NCBI RefSeq assembly: GCF_000172555.1
Contig: NZ_ABOX02000056.1
Coordinates: forward strand, 1 to 41,883
DNA from: Pedosphaera parvula Ellin514
GTDB taxonomy: Bacteria; Verrucomicrobiota; Verrucomicrobiia; Limisphaerales; Pedosphaeraceae
DNA length: 41,883 nucleotides
Direction: 5' to 3'
Below, one piece after another: positions 18,312 through 28,230 of this stretch; positions within the stretch are counted from its first letter, which is position 1; every line of letters begins with the position of its first letter. The position numbers and the translations under genes were made by a program. Under the pieces are notes generated by a model. The model saw only the letters and a list, made by a program, of their open reading frames with translations. It did no database searches and was not told where the DNA came from.

Positions 18312-18373
18312 TGTTTGAGTTGGCCGGTGAAGATTGCGTGTTCAACATAGTGCTCACTTAAAAGAAAGTTAAC

Positions 18374-21300
18374 GTGCGTAAATCAGCAATAAGTTCCCCC
18401 GCGCAGCCTGCTGGTTGCCGGGATCGTCGGTACCTTCGCCCCCGTTCCGTTTGCCGCCTGGGAAATCTTTTCACCATCGCGCTCGCATTGATCTTCTGCG
18501 CCGAAATCCGATCCACACTGGCCGATAACCTTTTGACCGGGACCATCATTGGCACCAGCGGTTCCTGGAACAATAGCGGCAACACCAAGGAAAAGGCGAT
18601 GGACGGCAGTCTGACCACGTTCTTTGATGCGCCCACCGGCAATGGGGATTGGGTGGGACTGGATCTGGGCACGAACGTCAGCAAGGTTATTTCGCAAGTG
18701 CGGTATTGCCCTCGCAGCAGCAATGAAGCGAGAATGGTGGGTGGCAAATTCCAGGGAGCCAACGCGGCGGACTTTAGTGGCGCGGTGGATTTGTACACGA
18801 TCACCGCGCAGCCAGTGACCGGCACGTTGACGACGCAATCAATAAGCGTGACCAACGCTTTCCGCTATGTGCGTTATCTTTCGCCGGACGGTGGTTTTGG
18901 CAATGTGGCCGAAGTCCAGTTTTACGAAGCTGGTGTGGTCCTGCCGCCGCCGACATTCGGCGTGTACCGGGAGTTGTGGACGAACTTGAACTCAGGTGGA
19001 GGTGCTACACTGGACATGCTGACCAATACGGCCGTGAACCCGAATTGGCCAAGCAATCCAGCCACGGTCTATACAAAGATTTATACCAACTTTGAAACTG
19101 AGGCGGGCACCGGGATGAACAATTACGGGCAGCGGTTGCGCGCGTTTGTTGTGCCACCAAACAATGGGGTTTACACCTTTTGGATTGCCAGCGATGACGC
19201 ATCGAAACTTTCGTTGAGCAGCAATGAGAGTCCAGGCAACTGCGTGGGAGTGGCCTGGGTCAATGCGTGGACAGATGCCCGGGAGTGGACGAAAGAGGCA
19301 AACCAGAAGTCGGGAGCCATTTATCTGGAAGGCGGGAAGCGTTATTACCTCGAGGCCTTGATGGTGCAGGGAGGCGGAGGGGACAATCTCTCGGTGCGAT
19401 GGCAGTTGCCCGATGGGAGCATCGAGGAACCGCTCGGTGGGACGAGGTTGATTCCATATACCGGGTTGAGCAATACGCCAGGAATTTATGTGCAACCAAC
19501 GAATTTAACCGTGACGGAACATGGGAGCGCAGCCTTTTCGGTGCTGACGACCAACCAGTCGGAGATGACGTATCGATGGCGGGTCAATGGGGTGAACCTT
19601 AACACGGCTCAGGCCAGTCAATCGGTTTATACCGTCAGTAACGCGAGCGTGACACTCAACGGACAAAGCTATAGCTGCGTTCTCTCCAACAGTTCCGGCG
19701 CGATCACCAGTGCTCCGGCAGTCCTGACGATCATCGGAGATACAACGCCGCCGACGCTCGTTTCAGCAAAAAATGGTTCGTTGACGAATATCATTATCCG
19801 CTATTCGGAACCGGTTGAGCCGACATCGGCGACGAATCGGTTGAATTATGCGATTAGTCCGAGCGCGACGGTTTCGTCGGTTTTGATGTTCGATTCGCAG
19901 AGTGTGCTGCTGCTGGTTTCGTCGCTTGCGCCGAACACAGGCTATACGGTCACGGTAAATGGGGTGCGCGACCTGGCCTCGACACCAAACATGATTGCGG
20001 CAAATTCGAAGATCAGTTTTACGGCGAGTGCTTACGGTCTTGGTCTGCGTCCGGCGTTCGGGCCTTTTCTAAACAATCAAATGCCGGAAACAGCGCCGGT
20101 CATTTCCGGAAACTGGTCGGCAGTCGTGGCTTTTACGAACCTTACTTTTACGAATGCGCTTGGTTTGGCTTCGGTTCCGGGTACGGATAAATTGGTGGTA
20201 TGGGAACGGGAGGGGCGGGTCTATTCATTCACCAACGATCCGGGTGCGAGTTCCAAGACGCTGGTGTTGGACTTGAGCAATCAATGCCAGGGGTGGGATG
20301 ACTCGGGACTTTTGAACCTGGTGTTTCATCCGGGATTTGTGACGAACCATTTTGTCTTCGTTTATTACACGTGGGTGACACCGGGAACAGTGGTGGGGAG
20401 TCCAACGGTGAGGCCGCCGACATTTGTGACGGGGGCGTACCATGACCGGCTTTCGCGATTTACGTTGGATGCGAATGGGGTGGCGATTCCCGGTTCGGAA
20501 CTGGTGTTGGTAGATCAGGCTGGGGATTGCGTGTGGCATAACGGGAGTGGAATGTTCTTTCATCCGACGAATGGTTTTCTCTATGTCACGGACGGGGATG
20601 ATGAGAATACGTCGAACACTCAGATTATTGATCGAGGCCTTTTCTCCGGCGTGTGGCGACTGGACGTGGATATGCGCGGAGGCGCGATCAGCCATCCGAT
20701 TCCGCGGCAGCCTGTGAACGGAGTCACGGCGAATTATTATATTCCCAACGACAATCCATTTGTGGGTGTGCCCAATGCGCTGGAGGAATTTTACGCCATC
20801 GGGCTGCGGAGTCCGCATCGGATGACATGTGATCCGGTGACGGGAAGGATTTTTATTGGCGATGTGGGCAATGCTTCGTGGGAGGAGTTGGATGTGATTG
20901 AGCCCAATGATCCGCCGGGATTGAATTTTCAATGGAGTGTCATTGAAGGGTTGAATGGAGATTTGACGCCGCCGTACATCGGTGTGAACAGGCGTCCGAT
21001 CCTCAACTACAGCCACAGCGAAGGCCAGGCGATCATTGGTGGTTATGTCTATCGCGGGAGTCAGTTTGCAGCGGATTTGGGCGGGAAATATATTTTTGGC
21101 GACAACGTGCAAAAAAAGATTTGGGCGTTGGATGAATCGACAACGCCCGCAGGCAAGATTCTGCTTTGCACGATGCCGACGGGGGCGGGGCCGAATTCGG
21201 GGAGTGATTATACCGGATTGTCCTCGTTTGGCTTGGATAAGAATAACGAGTTGTATCTTTGTCAGATGAGCAGTGTGGGAGGTCATATTTTCAAGCTGGC

Positions 21301-23692
21301 ACGATCCGGACCGCCTCCCGTCAATCGCCCGATACCGGCGACGCTCTCGGCAACCGGGGCGTTCAAGGATTTGAGCACGCTGGCGGTGAGTGATGGTTTG
21401 GTTCCTTATACGGTGAATTCGCCGCTTTGGTCGGATGGGGCGGCGAAGCAGCGCTGGATTGGTTTGCCGACAAATAGTTTTGTTCATTTTGCGCCGACGG
21501 GTGAGTGGGCGTTTCCCAATGGGACGGTGTTGGTGAAGCATTTTGATCTGCCGGTGGATGATACGAATCCGAATGTTTTGAGACGGCTTGAGACGCGGTT
21601 GCTGGTGCGGGATACGAATGGAGTGGTGTATGGAGTGACGTATAAGTGGCGGACGGATTATTCGGACGCGGACATAGTCACGAATGGGATCAGTGAAAAT
21701 ATTGTTATCAACACGGCTTCGGGCACGCGCACGCAGACGTGGTATTATCCGGGGCCGTTGGATTGTTTGCGGTGTCACACGGCGGCGGCGGGTTATGTTT
21801 TGGGGGTGAAGACGAGGCAATTGAACGGCAATCTCAGTTACCCGGTTTCAGGCGTGACGGACAATCAATTGCGTGCGTGGAATCATGCGGAGATGTTTGA
21901 TACGAATATCGTTGAAGCGAATATCAGCGGGTATTCGAAACTGGTGAAGGTCAGTGATACGTCGGCGTCGTTGGAATTGAGGGTGCGGTCGTATTTGGAT
22001 GCGAACTGCTCGCAGTGTCATCGGCCGGGTGGGGCACCGGCGTTTTGGGATGCGCGGTTTGATATTCCGCTGACGAATCAGAATATTATTAATGGTGTTG
22101 TGGGTGATACGTTAGGAATTGCCGGGGCGAAGGTGGTGGTGCCGCAGGATCTCACGAAGTCGGTGATGTATTTGCGGGTGAACAGCCTGGGCACTTACCA
22201 GATGCCGCCGCTGGCGCGGAATACGATTGATTCATCGGCGGTTACTGCGCTGGCGGAGTGGATAACGACGTTGCCGTCGCCGCAGATTTCTGCGATTGCG
22301 GATGTGTTGATGGATGCGAATAGTTCGACGGGGCCGATTGGTTTCACGGTGAGCGATGGGGCGATGTCGCCTGACCAGTTGATGGTGAGCGCGAGTTCGT
22401 CGAATCCATCGTTGATTCCGAGTAATCACATTGTCATTCAAGGGAGCGGGAATAATCGCACCATCACCGTCACTCCCGCAGCCAACCAAACGGGTTCGGC
22501 AATTATCTCCATTGTGGTGAATGATGGAACGGTGGCGACGACGGGGAGTTTTACGGTGACGGTGAGGGGAATGCTGGCCGCTTACTATAAGTTTGAGGGG
22601 AATGCACAGGACAGCAGCGGACAGGGGAACGATGGGGTTTTGAATGGCGGGGTCACGTTTGTGCCCGGCAAGGTTGGCGCGCAGGCGGTTCAATTGGATG
22701 GGAGCACGGGGTATGTGCAGATTCCGGTTTCGGCCATCGATGATTTTACCATTTCGCTTTGGTTGAAGACCACGGATACGGGCGGAACAGGTCAATGGTG
22801 GGCGGGCAAAGGATTGGTGGATGGCGAGGTGAGCGGTGGATCCGCAGACTTTGGCACCACGCTCGTGGGTAATCAATTCGCGCTGGGTGTGGGCGGTTCC
22901 AATGGGAATCCTGATGTGACGATTCTTTCGAGCACGGCGGTCAATGACGGTGTGTGGCATCATTTGCTGGCGACAAGAAATTCCACGACCGGCCAGATGG
23001 CGGTTTACGTGGATGGTGGCCTGGAATCGACCGGCACTGGGTCGGTTGGTCCGCGAGTTGGTCCTCCGGCACTTCGCATCGGCGGTATCCAAACTGGAAC
23101 TGCCACGGGATTCCTGGCTGGCACGGTCGATGATGTCCGGATTTACAATTATGTGCTCAGCAGTAGTCAGATTTCCTCGCTGGCCACGCGTGCGCCGGTG
23201 CTGGCACCGATTCCGAATTTCAGCATGGTGGCGGGTGCGACGCTCAGGTTGACGAACAGTGCGGTGGATGCGGCTATTCCGCCGGAGACGTTTGCGTTCA
23301 GCCTGTTGAGTTCGCCTGCGGGTGCGAATTTGAATGGGACGAATGGGGTGCTGACGTGGCGTCCGACGATGGCGCAGGCGAATACGAGTAATCAATTCGC
23401 GATCAAGGTGAGTGATAGTGGTTCGCCGAGTACGGGGGCGACGCAGAGTTTTTGGGTGTCGGTGGTTCAACCTGTCAGGCCGAACCTGGGTGGGTTGAGT
23501 TCTGATCATGGGATGATTCGGTTTTCGATTTCCGGGGATTTGGGGCCGGATTACACGGTGCTGGGTTCGACGAACCTGCTTGATTGGGTTCCGATTGTGA
23601 ATACGAATCCGCCGATCATGCCGTTCTTGTTTGTGGAGCCGAATAATACAAATTATGGCCGGAGGTTTTATCGGGTGCTGCTTGGGCCGTAG
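18374..23692 (+). CDS. Giant exported fusion: discoidin-like, PA14, sugar-dehydrogenase propeller, dihaem cytochrome c, LamG
   Basis: A 1772-residue protein. After a long signal sequence (hydrophobic part about 32-50) come a discoidin/F5/8-like domain (52-187), a PA14 domain (195-365), an Ig-like domain (372-455), a Big-5-like domain (455-552) and a glucose/sorbosone dehydrogenase-type beta-propeller (about 590-975; motifs WEREGRVYSF, GLRSPHRM, IFIGDVGNASWEE). The next region (about 984-1306) resembles the HNE_0200 family of secreted cytochromes and has two haem-binding CxxCH motifs, CLRCH (1131) and CSQCH (1212), with YQMPPLA as a possible Met ligand near 1284. A LamG domain (about 1397-1600) and a C-terminal FYRVLLG module follow. 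A plausible role is carbohydrate oxidation with electrons passed to the attached haems. The start is GTG at 18374; no better start exists before the signal sequence. Confidence 0.85.
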   Translation: MRKSAISSPAQPAGCRDRRYLRPRSVCRLGNLFTIALALIFCAEIRSTLADNLLTGTIIGTSGSWNNSGNTKEKAMDGSLTTFFDAPTGNGDWVGLDLGTNVSKVISQVRYCPRSSNEARMVGGKFQGANAADFSGAVDLYTITAQPVTGTLTTQSISVTNAFRYVRYLSPDGGFGNVAEVQFYEAGVVLPPPTFGVYRELWTNLNSGGGATLDMLTNTAVNPNWPSNPATVYTKIYTNFETEAGTGMNNYGQRLRAFVVPPNNGVYTFWIASDDASKLSLSSNESPGNCVGVAWVNAWTDAREWTKEANQKSGAIYLEGGKRYYLEALMVQGGGGDNLSVRWQLPDGSIEEPLGGTRLIPYTGLSNTPGIYVQPTNLTVTEHGSAAFSVLTTNQSEMTYRWRVNGVNLNTAQASQSVYTVSNASVTLNGQSYSCVLSNSSGAITSAPAVLTIIGDTTPPTLVSAKNGSLTNIIIRYSEPVEPTSATNRLNYAISPSATVSSVLMFDSQSVLLLVSSLAPNTGYTVTVNGVRDLASTPNMIAANSKISFTASAYGLGLRPAFGPFLNNQMPETAPVISGNWSAVVAFTNLTFTNALGLASVPGTDKLVVWEREGRVYSFTNDPGASSKTLVLDLSNQCQGWDDSGLLNLVFHPGFVTNHFVFVYYTWVTPGTVVGSPTVRPPTFVTGAYHDRLSRFTLDANGVAIPGSELVLVDQAGDCVWHNGSGMFFHPTNGFLYVTDGDDENTSNTQIIDRGLFSGVWRLDVDMRGGAISHPIPRQPVNGVTANYYIPNDNPFVGVPNALEEFYAIGLRSPHRMTCDPVTGRIFIGDVGNASWEELDVIEPNDPPGLNFQWSVIEGLNGDLTPPYIGVNRRPILNYSHSEGQAIIGGYVYRGSQFAADLGGKYIFGDNVQKKIWALDESTTPAGKILLCTMPTGAGPNSGSDYTGLSSFGLDKNNELYLCQMSSVGGHIFKLARSGPPPVNRPIPATLSATGAFKDLSTLAVSDGLVPYTVNSPLWSDGAAKQRWIGLPTNSFVHFAPTGEWAFPNGTVLVKHFDLPVDDTNPNVLRRLETRLLVRDTNGVVYGVTYKWRTDYSDADIVTNGISENIVINTASGTRTQTWYYPGPLDCLRCHTAAAGYVLGVKTRQLNGNLSYPVSGVTDNQLRAWNHAEMFDTNIVEANISGYSKLVKVSDTSASLELRVRSYLDANCSQCHRPGGAPAFWDARFDIPLTNQNIINGVVGDTLGIAGAKVVVPQDLTKSVMYLRVNSLGTYQMPPLARNTIDSSAVTALAEWITTLPSPQISAIADVLMDANSSTGPIGFTVSDGAMSPDQLMVSASSSNPSLIPSNHIVIQGSGNNRTITVTPAANQTGSAIISIVVNDGTVATTGSFTVTVRGMLAAYYKFEGNAQDSSGQGNDGVLNGGVTFVPGKVGAQAVQLDGSTGYVQIPVSAIDDFTISLWLKTTDTGGTGQWWAGKGLVDGEVSGGSADFGTTLVGNQFALGVGGSNGNPDVTILSSTAVNDGVWHHLLATRNSTTGQMAVYVDGGLESTGTGSVGPRVGPPALRIGGIQTGTATGFLAGTVDDVRIYNYVLSSSQISSLATRAPVLAPIPNFSMVAGATLRLTNSAVDAAIPPETFAFSLLSSPAGANLNGTNGVLTWRPTMAQANTSNQFAIKVSDSGSPSTGATQSFWVSVVQPVRPNLGGLSSDHGMIRFSISGDLGPDYTVLGSTNLLDWVPIVNTNPPIMPFLFVEPNNTNYGRRFYRVLLGP

Positions 23693-23737
23693 AAATGGGG
23701 AATGGCCACGAAGAGGCACAAAAAGCACAAACGGAAT

Positions 23738-23853
23738 TTAACCGCGGACGAACGCAGATGAACGCGGATGGGGAAGGGAATGATCAATGGCCAATGCTCA
23801 AGGCCTCCAAGGAATGACCAATGATTAAGGTCTTGTGGGGCGTGGTGTTCCCG
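23738..23853 (+). repeat. Interspersed repeat, copy 2 (see 13420-13535)
   Basis: Matches the repeat upstream of the serine hydrolase gene from ACCGCGGACGAACGCAGATG through AAGGTCTTGTGGGGCGTGGTG. It is preceded by CACGAAGAGGCACAAAAAGC. It lies between the giant fusion gene and the GH43 gene and codes for nothing. Confidence 0.65.
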
Positions 23854-24000
23854 ATGGCGCATTGTGTTTGGAGGTATCTTCACTCATCCCGGGCTTCTCC
23901 CATGCGCAAGGTTGGGGATGGCGCTGTCCTGTTCCGCTTCGGATGGCGAGGGTTGAAGAGTTTGCATCGTGGGCCGAAGCGGATTCTTTTTGGGGAACGT

Positions 24001-24063
24001 GTTCCCAGACCTGCGCCTGCGGCTTCGGTCTGGGCTAAAATAAACCGGGCCCGTTGGGCCTAA
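24001..24063. repeat. Compound intergenic hairpin repeat
   Basis: Three small inverted repeats follow one another: GGGAAC/GTTCCC just before and at the start, CCCAGACC...GGTCTGGG with a GC-rich inner part, and GGCCC/GGGCC. It lies just downstream of the GH43 gene (minus strand) and could end its transcript, though no T-run follows. Similar CCCAGGGC-type hairpins occur at 37318 and 40351. Confidence 0.45.
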
Positions 24064-24074
24064 ACGTATGGTGG

Positions 24075-25091
24075 TTAGGGCTTGGCGGGGGGGACGGCTT
24101 CGAAGGTGATTTTTACGGGTTTGATGTGGTCTTGGGTGTCGAATTCCATGTGGTCGATGCAGGTGACGCGGTGGTTGCCGTCGGTTTCGCCCAAGGGGCG
24201 GCGGTGGTAGACGATGTACCACTCGTCCTTGCCGGGGAGTTGGATGACGGAATGATGGCCGGCGCCGGTGGCGACTTTGGGATCTTGCTGGAGGATTTTG
24301 CCGATGCGCTTGAAGGGGCCGAGCGGGGAATCGGCCATGGCGTAGGCGACGGAATAATTCGGCCCGGTCCAGCCGCCTTCGGACCACATGAAATAATACT
24401 TCGCGCCGCGGCGGAACATGACGGAGCCTTCGACGTAACCTTCGGGTGTGATTTCCTTGTAGGTGGTGCCGTCGGCAAAGGGTTCGAGGCCGCGAAAGTC
24501 ATTTTTGAGGCGGCAGATGTTGCAATGACGCCAGCCGCCGTAGATGAGGTAGTATTGGCCGTCCTGATCTTTGAAGACGAATTGATCGATGGGTTGCGCG
24601 CCGTTGTGGAACTGGCCAATCAGCGGTTTGCCGAGATAGTCATTGAAGGGGCCGGCGGGTTGATCGGCCACGGCGATGCCGATGCCGCCGAGTTGGTGGT
24701 CGTTCTGGATGTCGTTCGCGCCGAAGAAGAGGAAGTAGCGTCCGTTGTTTTCAGCGACGGCGGGTGCCCACATGGCGCGACGCGCCCAGGTGACGCTGTT
24801 GGTATCGAGGACGCGGGTGTGTTTGGTCCAATGCACGAGGTCGGGCGAGGAGAAGGCATCGAGAAATACCTGTTCGTCGTATTTGGCGGAGTAGGTGGGG
24901 TAGATCCAGAATTCCTTGCCGAATATTTTGGCCTCAGGATCGGCATACCAGCCGGGGAAAATGGGGTTGCCGGAGTGTTCGGGCGTGGCGGTTTGATCGG
25001 CGGCGTGGAGGGGGCAGAGGGCGGAGAGGCTGAGGGCGACAAGCAGGGTGAACAAAAGCTTTCGGGGTTGCGCGAACGAATGGCGTTTCAT
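24075..25091 (-). CDS. Glycoside hydrolase family 43 (arabinosidase/xylosidase-like)
   Basis: A 338-residue secreted enzyme with a signal peptide ending near residue 31 (ALSLSALCPLHAADQ). The five-bladed propeller of GH43 shows its three catalytic acids: D51 in WYADPEAKIF (general base), D169 in IDQFVF (pKa modulator) and E221 in EGSVMFRRG (general acid). The length is that of a single catalytic domain without a binding module. Expected to cleave arabinose- or xylose-containing plant polysaccharides outside the cell. Its own 5' end (signal peptide and leader DNA) is copied twice more at about 30.05 and 33.64 kb as dead fragments. Confidence 0.9.
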   Translation of the reverse strand: MKRHSFAQPRKLLFTLLVALSLSALCPLHAADQTATPEHSGNPIFPGWYADPEAKIFGKEFWIYPTYSAKYDEQVFLDAFSSPDLVHWTKHTRVLDTNSVTWARRAMWAPAVAENNGRYFLFFGANDIQNDHQLGGIGIAVADQPAGPFNDYLGKPLIGQFHNGAQPIDQFVFKDQDGQYYLIYGGWRHCNICRLKNDFRGLEPFADGTTYKEITPEGYVEGSVMFRRGAKYYFMWSEGGWTGPNYSVAYAMADSPLGPFKRIGKILQQDPKVATGAGHHSVIQLPGKDEWYIVYHRRPLGETDGNHRVTCIDHMEFDTQDHIKPVKITFEAVPPAKP

Positions 25092-25316
25092 CGGGTGAGT
25101 TTAGCGGGAGGGGGTGGGTTTGTCAGCACTGAGGAATGAGGGTGGACCAAAATTAACAGGAGTGAAACGGAGAGAACGGAGGTTTGATTTACTTCCCGAT
25201 TTAAATTTTCCACGAAGTTATCGTAGCTGGCTGGCAGTTACCTGGATTTAGGTGAGCCATTTACTTTGTGGCGAGTGTTTAAATTTGGCTGCGGCTTGTA
25301 TACTCTCGCTTGCGGC

Positions 25317-26042
25317 ATGAACAAATTCACATCGATAAGAAAAATTGTAGCTCTTACTTCGTGCGCCATCTTAATGGCAATTCTTGCCTCGTGCGTCACC
25401 TCGCGAAACATCCAGCCCATTCGCGAAGCGGATTATTCCGGTCGCATTCGGGTCGCGTGCATCGGTGACAGCATCACCTACGGACATGGAATAAAAGACC
25501 GTGAGCATGACAGCTATCCGGCGCATTTGGGAGTTAAGCTTGGCAATAAATGGGAAGTGAGGAATTTTGGCGTCAACAGCGCAACCGCACTCAAGACCAG
25601 CACACGTCCGTATCTTGGTCAGAAATCTTTTCAGGATGCGCTTGCATTTGAACCCGATGTGGTTGTGATCGAACTTGGCACCAACGACACCAATGCCAAA
25701 AGCTGGCCGTCGCACAAAGAGGAATTTATTTCTGATTACCTGGAAATCATCGACAGGTTGCAGAAGCCCAAAACCAAACCGCGGATTTATCTCTGCCTGC
25801 CGGTCCCACTTTTCCGCGACCGCGGCAAGGATTACGACACGGACAAAATTTTGACGGAAGAAGTCATTCCGAAAATCAAGGAAGTTGCACGGAGGAAGCA
25901 TCTGCCGGTCATCGATCTCTACAGTGCATTTGCAGATAAAGCCGCGTTATTTCCCGATGGCGTTCATCCTGACGCCACTGGTGCGGGCATCATGGCGGAG
26001 AAGATATTCACTGCGCTTACCGGGGTGCCGGTCAGATCGTAG
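25317..26042 (+). CDS. SGNH/GDSL hydrolase lipoprotein
   Basis: A 241-residue esterase of the SGNH fold. It starts with a lipoprotein signal peptide (CAILMAILASC, Cys 26). The four blocks are present: G50-D51-S52 in ACIGDSITYG (nucleophile Ser), the Gly of NFGVNSAT, G121-T-N123-D, and D214-G-V-H217 closing the triad. The nearest functional relatives are acyl-hydrolases and sialate or acetyl-xylan esterases, so deacetylation of polysaccharides together with the adjacent divergent GH43 is plausible (inference). The ATG at 25317 is chosen over the in-frame TTG at 25266 because it gives a standard lipoprotein signal. Confidence 0.88.
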   Translation: MNKFTSIRKIVALTSCAILMAILASCVTSRNIQPIREADYSGRIRVACIGDSITYGHGIKDREHDSYPAHLGVKLGNKWEVRNFGVNSATALKTSTRPYLGQKSFQDALAFEPDVVVIELGTNDTNAKSWPSHKEEFISDYLEIIDRLQKPKTKPRIYLCLPVPLFRDRGKDYDTDKILTEEVIPKIKEVARRKHLPVIDLYSAFADKAALFPDGVHPDATGAGIMAEKIFTALTGVPVRS

Positions 26043-26153
26043 GTGTAGCGGTGCTGAGGGTCAGATTGGCGGAAACTACTTGATAAAAGGTTCGGAAACA
26101 TTCTCTCGGGCAAGCATTGACGATTGCGAGGCGCGGCCTCATTCTTCCGGCCA

Positions 26154-28187
26154 ATGAAAATACTATGGGGAAGGGCCACGGTTCTGGCCACTGCGCTGGC
26201 TTTGTTTTTGGGGGCGGACACCGGGTTGCAGGCTCAAGGCACTGCCTTCACTTACCAAGGGCGGCTGAACCTCAACGGTTCACCTGCCAGCGGCACTTAT
26301 GATTTCCAATTCATTTTGTTCAACGTGAACCAGTTTGGATTCCCAGCCGCGCCCATCCTCACCAATACGAGTGTGGCCGTGAACAACGGCCTGTTCACCA
26401 GCCTGCTGGATTTTGGCGGGGGGATTTTCACCGGGAGCAATTACTGGCTCGAGATCGGCGTGCGCACGAATGGAGCCGGCGCGTTTTCCACGCTCGCACC
26501 GCGTCAAGTTTTGACGCCGTCGCCCTATGCGGTTTTTGCGAACACGGCGAGCAACTTGAGCGGCGTCCTGCCCACTGCGCAACTGAGCGGAACCTTCCCG
26601 GCCAGCCAGTTGAGCGGCACGGTTCCCCTGGGACAACTGCCCGCCGCCCTGGTGACCAACAATGCGAGCAGCGTGAATTTGAACGGCTCGTTCGCCGGCA
26701 ATGGCGGCGCGCTGACCAACCTGCAAATTGCCGCCCTGAACCCGCCAGGCACCTTCAGCCTGTTGCCACTGTATTTCGCACCCGCCATCTCCTATGGGGT
26801 GGGATTCGCGCCCAGCCACGTTGCAGTGGCCGACGTCAACAATGATGGCAAACTGGATTTGATCAGTGCCAATTTGAACTCCAGCACACTGACGATCCTG
26901 ACGAACAATGGGAGTGGCGGCTTCGGCTCGAATGCCACATTGAACACGGGCAACAGCCCGAATTTCGTCGTGGCAATCACGAACGTGGACGGGCTCGGCC
27001 ACATGGCCCTGGTCAGCGCAAACAACGGTGCCAACACCCTCACCGTGCTGACCAACAACAGCAGCGGTGTCTTCGGTTTCAATGCCACGCTCCCCGTGGG
27101 AACCCAACCGGAATGTGTCCTGGTCGTGACGAATTTCGACAACCATGGGCACCTGGCGCTGGTGAGCGCGAATTCCGGCGCCAACACCCTCACCGTGCTG
27201 ACCAATAACGGGAGCGGCGTCTTTACTTTCAGTGCCACTCTCAACGTGGGCAACCTCCCGTGGAGCGTCATCACGGCGGACGTGAATGGCGACGGCAAAC
27301 CGGACTTGATCACCGCAAATCTTTTCGGTGCTTCCCTGACGATCCTGACGAACAACGGCAGTGGCACGTTCGGCTCCAACGCCACAGTGAGTGCGGGCGA
27401 TCAGACCTATTCTGTCGCGGCGGGGGATATCAATGGCGATGGTAAAGTGGATTTGATCTGCACGGAGTATAACAGCGCCGCACTGACGATCCTGACGAAC
27501 AACGGGAGCGGACAGTTTGTTTTTAATGCCACGGTCCCCGCAGGAAGCGGGCCCACTTACGTTGTGACGGCGGACATTAATGGCGACGGCAAAACTGATC
27601 TGGTCAGTGCGAACTATGGCGCCAGCACGGTGTCCGTGCTGACCAACAACGGCAGCGGCGTATTTGGGTCCCTGGCCACGCTGAATGCGCTGGCCCACCT
27701 TCAATCCGTCTCGGCGGCTGATCTGAATGGTGATGGGAAAGTCGACCTGGTCACGGCAAATTACTCCGGCTCGACCACGTTATCCGTTCTGCTGGCCCTG
27801 CCTGCGCCGGTGCCCGCTTTGAGCATCAATGGCGGCATCAACTCTCCGATGTGGCGGCTGACGAGTGTCATCAGTGGCCAGGGCGCGCTGCCCCTCACTG
27901 GAAATTTCACCAGTGGCGGCGGCACCTTGATGATTTTCGTCTCCGGTTCCGGCTATTCGCCGTCAGCGGGTGCGCTCATCGGCATGGACATCGTATTGGA
28001 CGGCAACCCGATTGATTCGTGCTTTATTTTCGCGAACCCGGCGGTGACACATCTCGCTTTCGTACCGATCACGGTCAGGGCCGGCGCGCTCGCGGGCGCA
28101 CACACCATCAAGCTGGTTCCCCGCGCCGGCACGACGACGGACGGCACTGATTATTTCCGCGTCACCGTGCAGGAGCTGCCTTTCTAA
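26154..28187 (+). CDS. Secreted FG-GAP/VCBS repeat protein
   Basis: A 677-residue exported protein. The signal peptide is about residues 1-27 (ALALFLGADTGLQAQG). Residues 30-130 (FTYQGRLNLNGSPASGTYDF...LTPSPYAVFA) form a domain common in Verrucomicrobia. Next comes a short LSGT-rich repeat (LSGVLPTAQLSGTFPASQLSG) of helical-spike type. Seven FG-GAP-like repeats of about 49 residues follow (about 222-545), each with a DxNxDGKxDL calcium loop and LTILTNNGSG...FGFNAT. In repeats 2 and 3 the loop has decayed to NVDGLGHMAL and NFDNHGHLAL. The last 120 residues form an Ig-like end domain. Probably a calcium-stabilised beta-propeller for surface binding. ATG at 26154 gives the correct signal peptide. 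Confidence 0.85.
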   Translation: MKILWGRATVLATALALFLGADTGLQAQGTAFTYQGRLNLNGSPASGTYDFQFILFNVNQFGFPAAPILTNTSVAVNNGLFTSLLDFGGGIFTGSNYWLEIGVRTNGAGAFSTLAPRQVLTPSPYAVFANTASNLSGVLPTAQLSGTFPASQLSGTVPLGQLPAALVTNNASSVNLNGSFAGNGGALTNLQIAALNPPGTFSLLPLYFAPAISYGVGFAPSHVAVADVNNDGKLDLISANLNSSTLTILTNNGSGGFGSNATLNTGNSPNFVVAITNVDGLGHMALVSANNGANTLTVLTNNSSGVFGFNATLPVGTQPECVLVVTNFDNHGHLALVSANSGANTLTVLTNNGSGVFTFSATLNVGNLPWSVITADVNGDGKPDLITANLFGASLTILTNNGSGTFGSNATVSAGDQTYSVAAGDINGDGKVDLICTEYNSAALTILTNNGSGQFVFNATVPAGSGPTYVVTADINGDGKTDLVSANYGASTVSVLTNNGSGVFGSLATLNALAHLQSVSAADLNGDGKVDLVTANYSGSTTLSVLLALPAPVPALSINGGINSPMWRLTSVISGQGALPLTGNFTSGGGTLMIFVSGSGYSPSAGALIGMDIVLDGNPIDSCFIFANPAVTHLAFVPITVRAGALAGAHTIKLVPRAGTTTDGTDYFRVTVQELPF

Positions 28188-28230
28188 AGGCGCAAGGGAT
28201 CCACAAAATTCACAGCGAGGATGGCCGGGA

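Noticed and set aside
20225-21820. 531-residue minus-strand ORF
   Set aside because: Antisense to the propeller/cytochrome part of the giant fusion gene. Arg/His/Pro-rich, no domain motifs, typical shadow of a GC-rich coding strand.
22232-23728. 498-residue minus-strand ORF
   Set aside because: Antisense to the LamG and C-terminal part of the same gene, with the same Arg/His-rich shadow composition.
26280-27704. 474-residue minus-strand ORF with repeats
   Set aside because: Its repeats (DQIxFAVAI...VVRQDRQ) are the reverse reading of the FG-GAP repeats on the plus strand.
26820-27780. CRISPR-like or tandem DNA repeat array
   Set aside because: The repeated units of about 147 nt are codon-phased FG-GAP protein repeats inside one gene.
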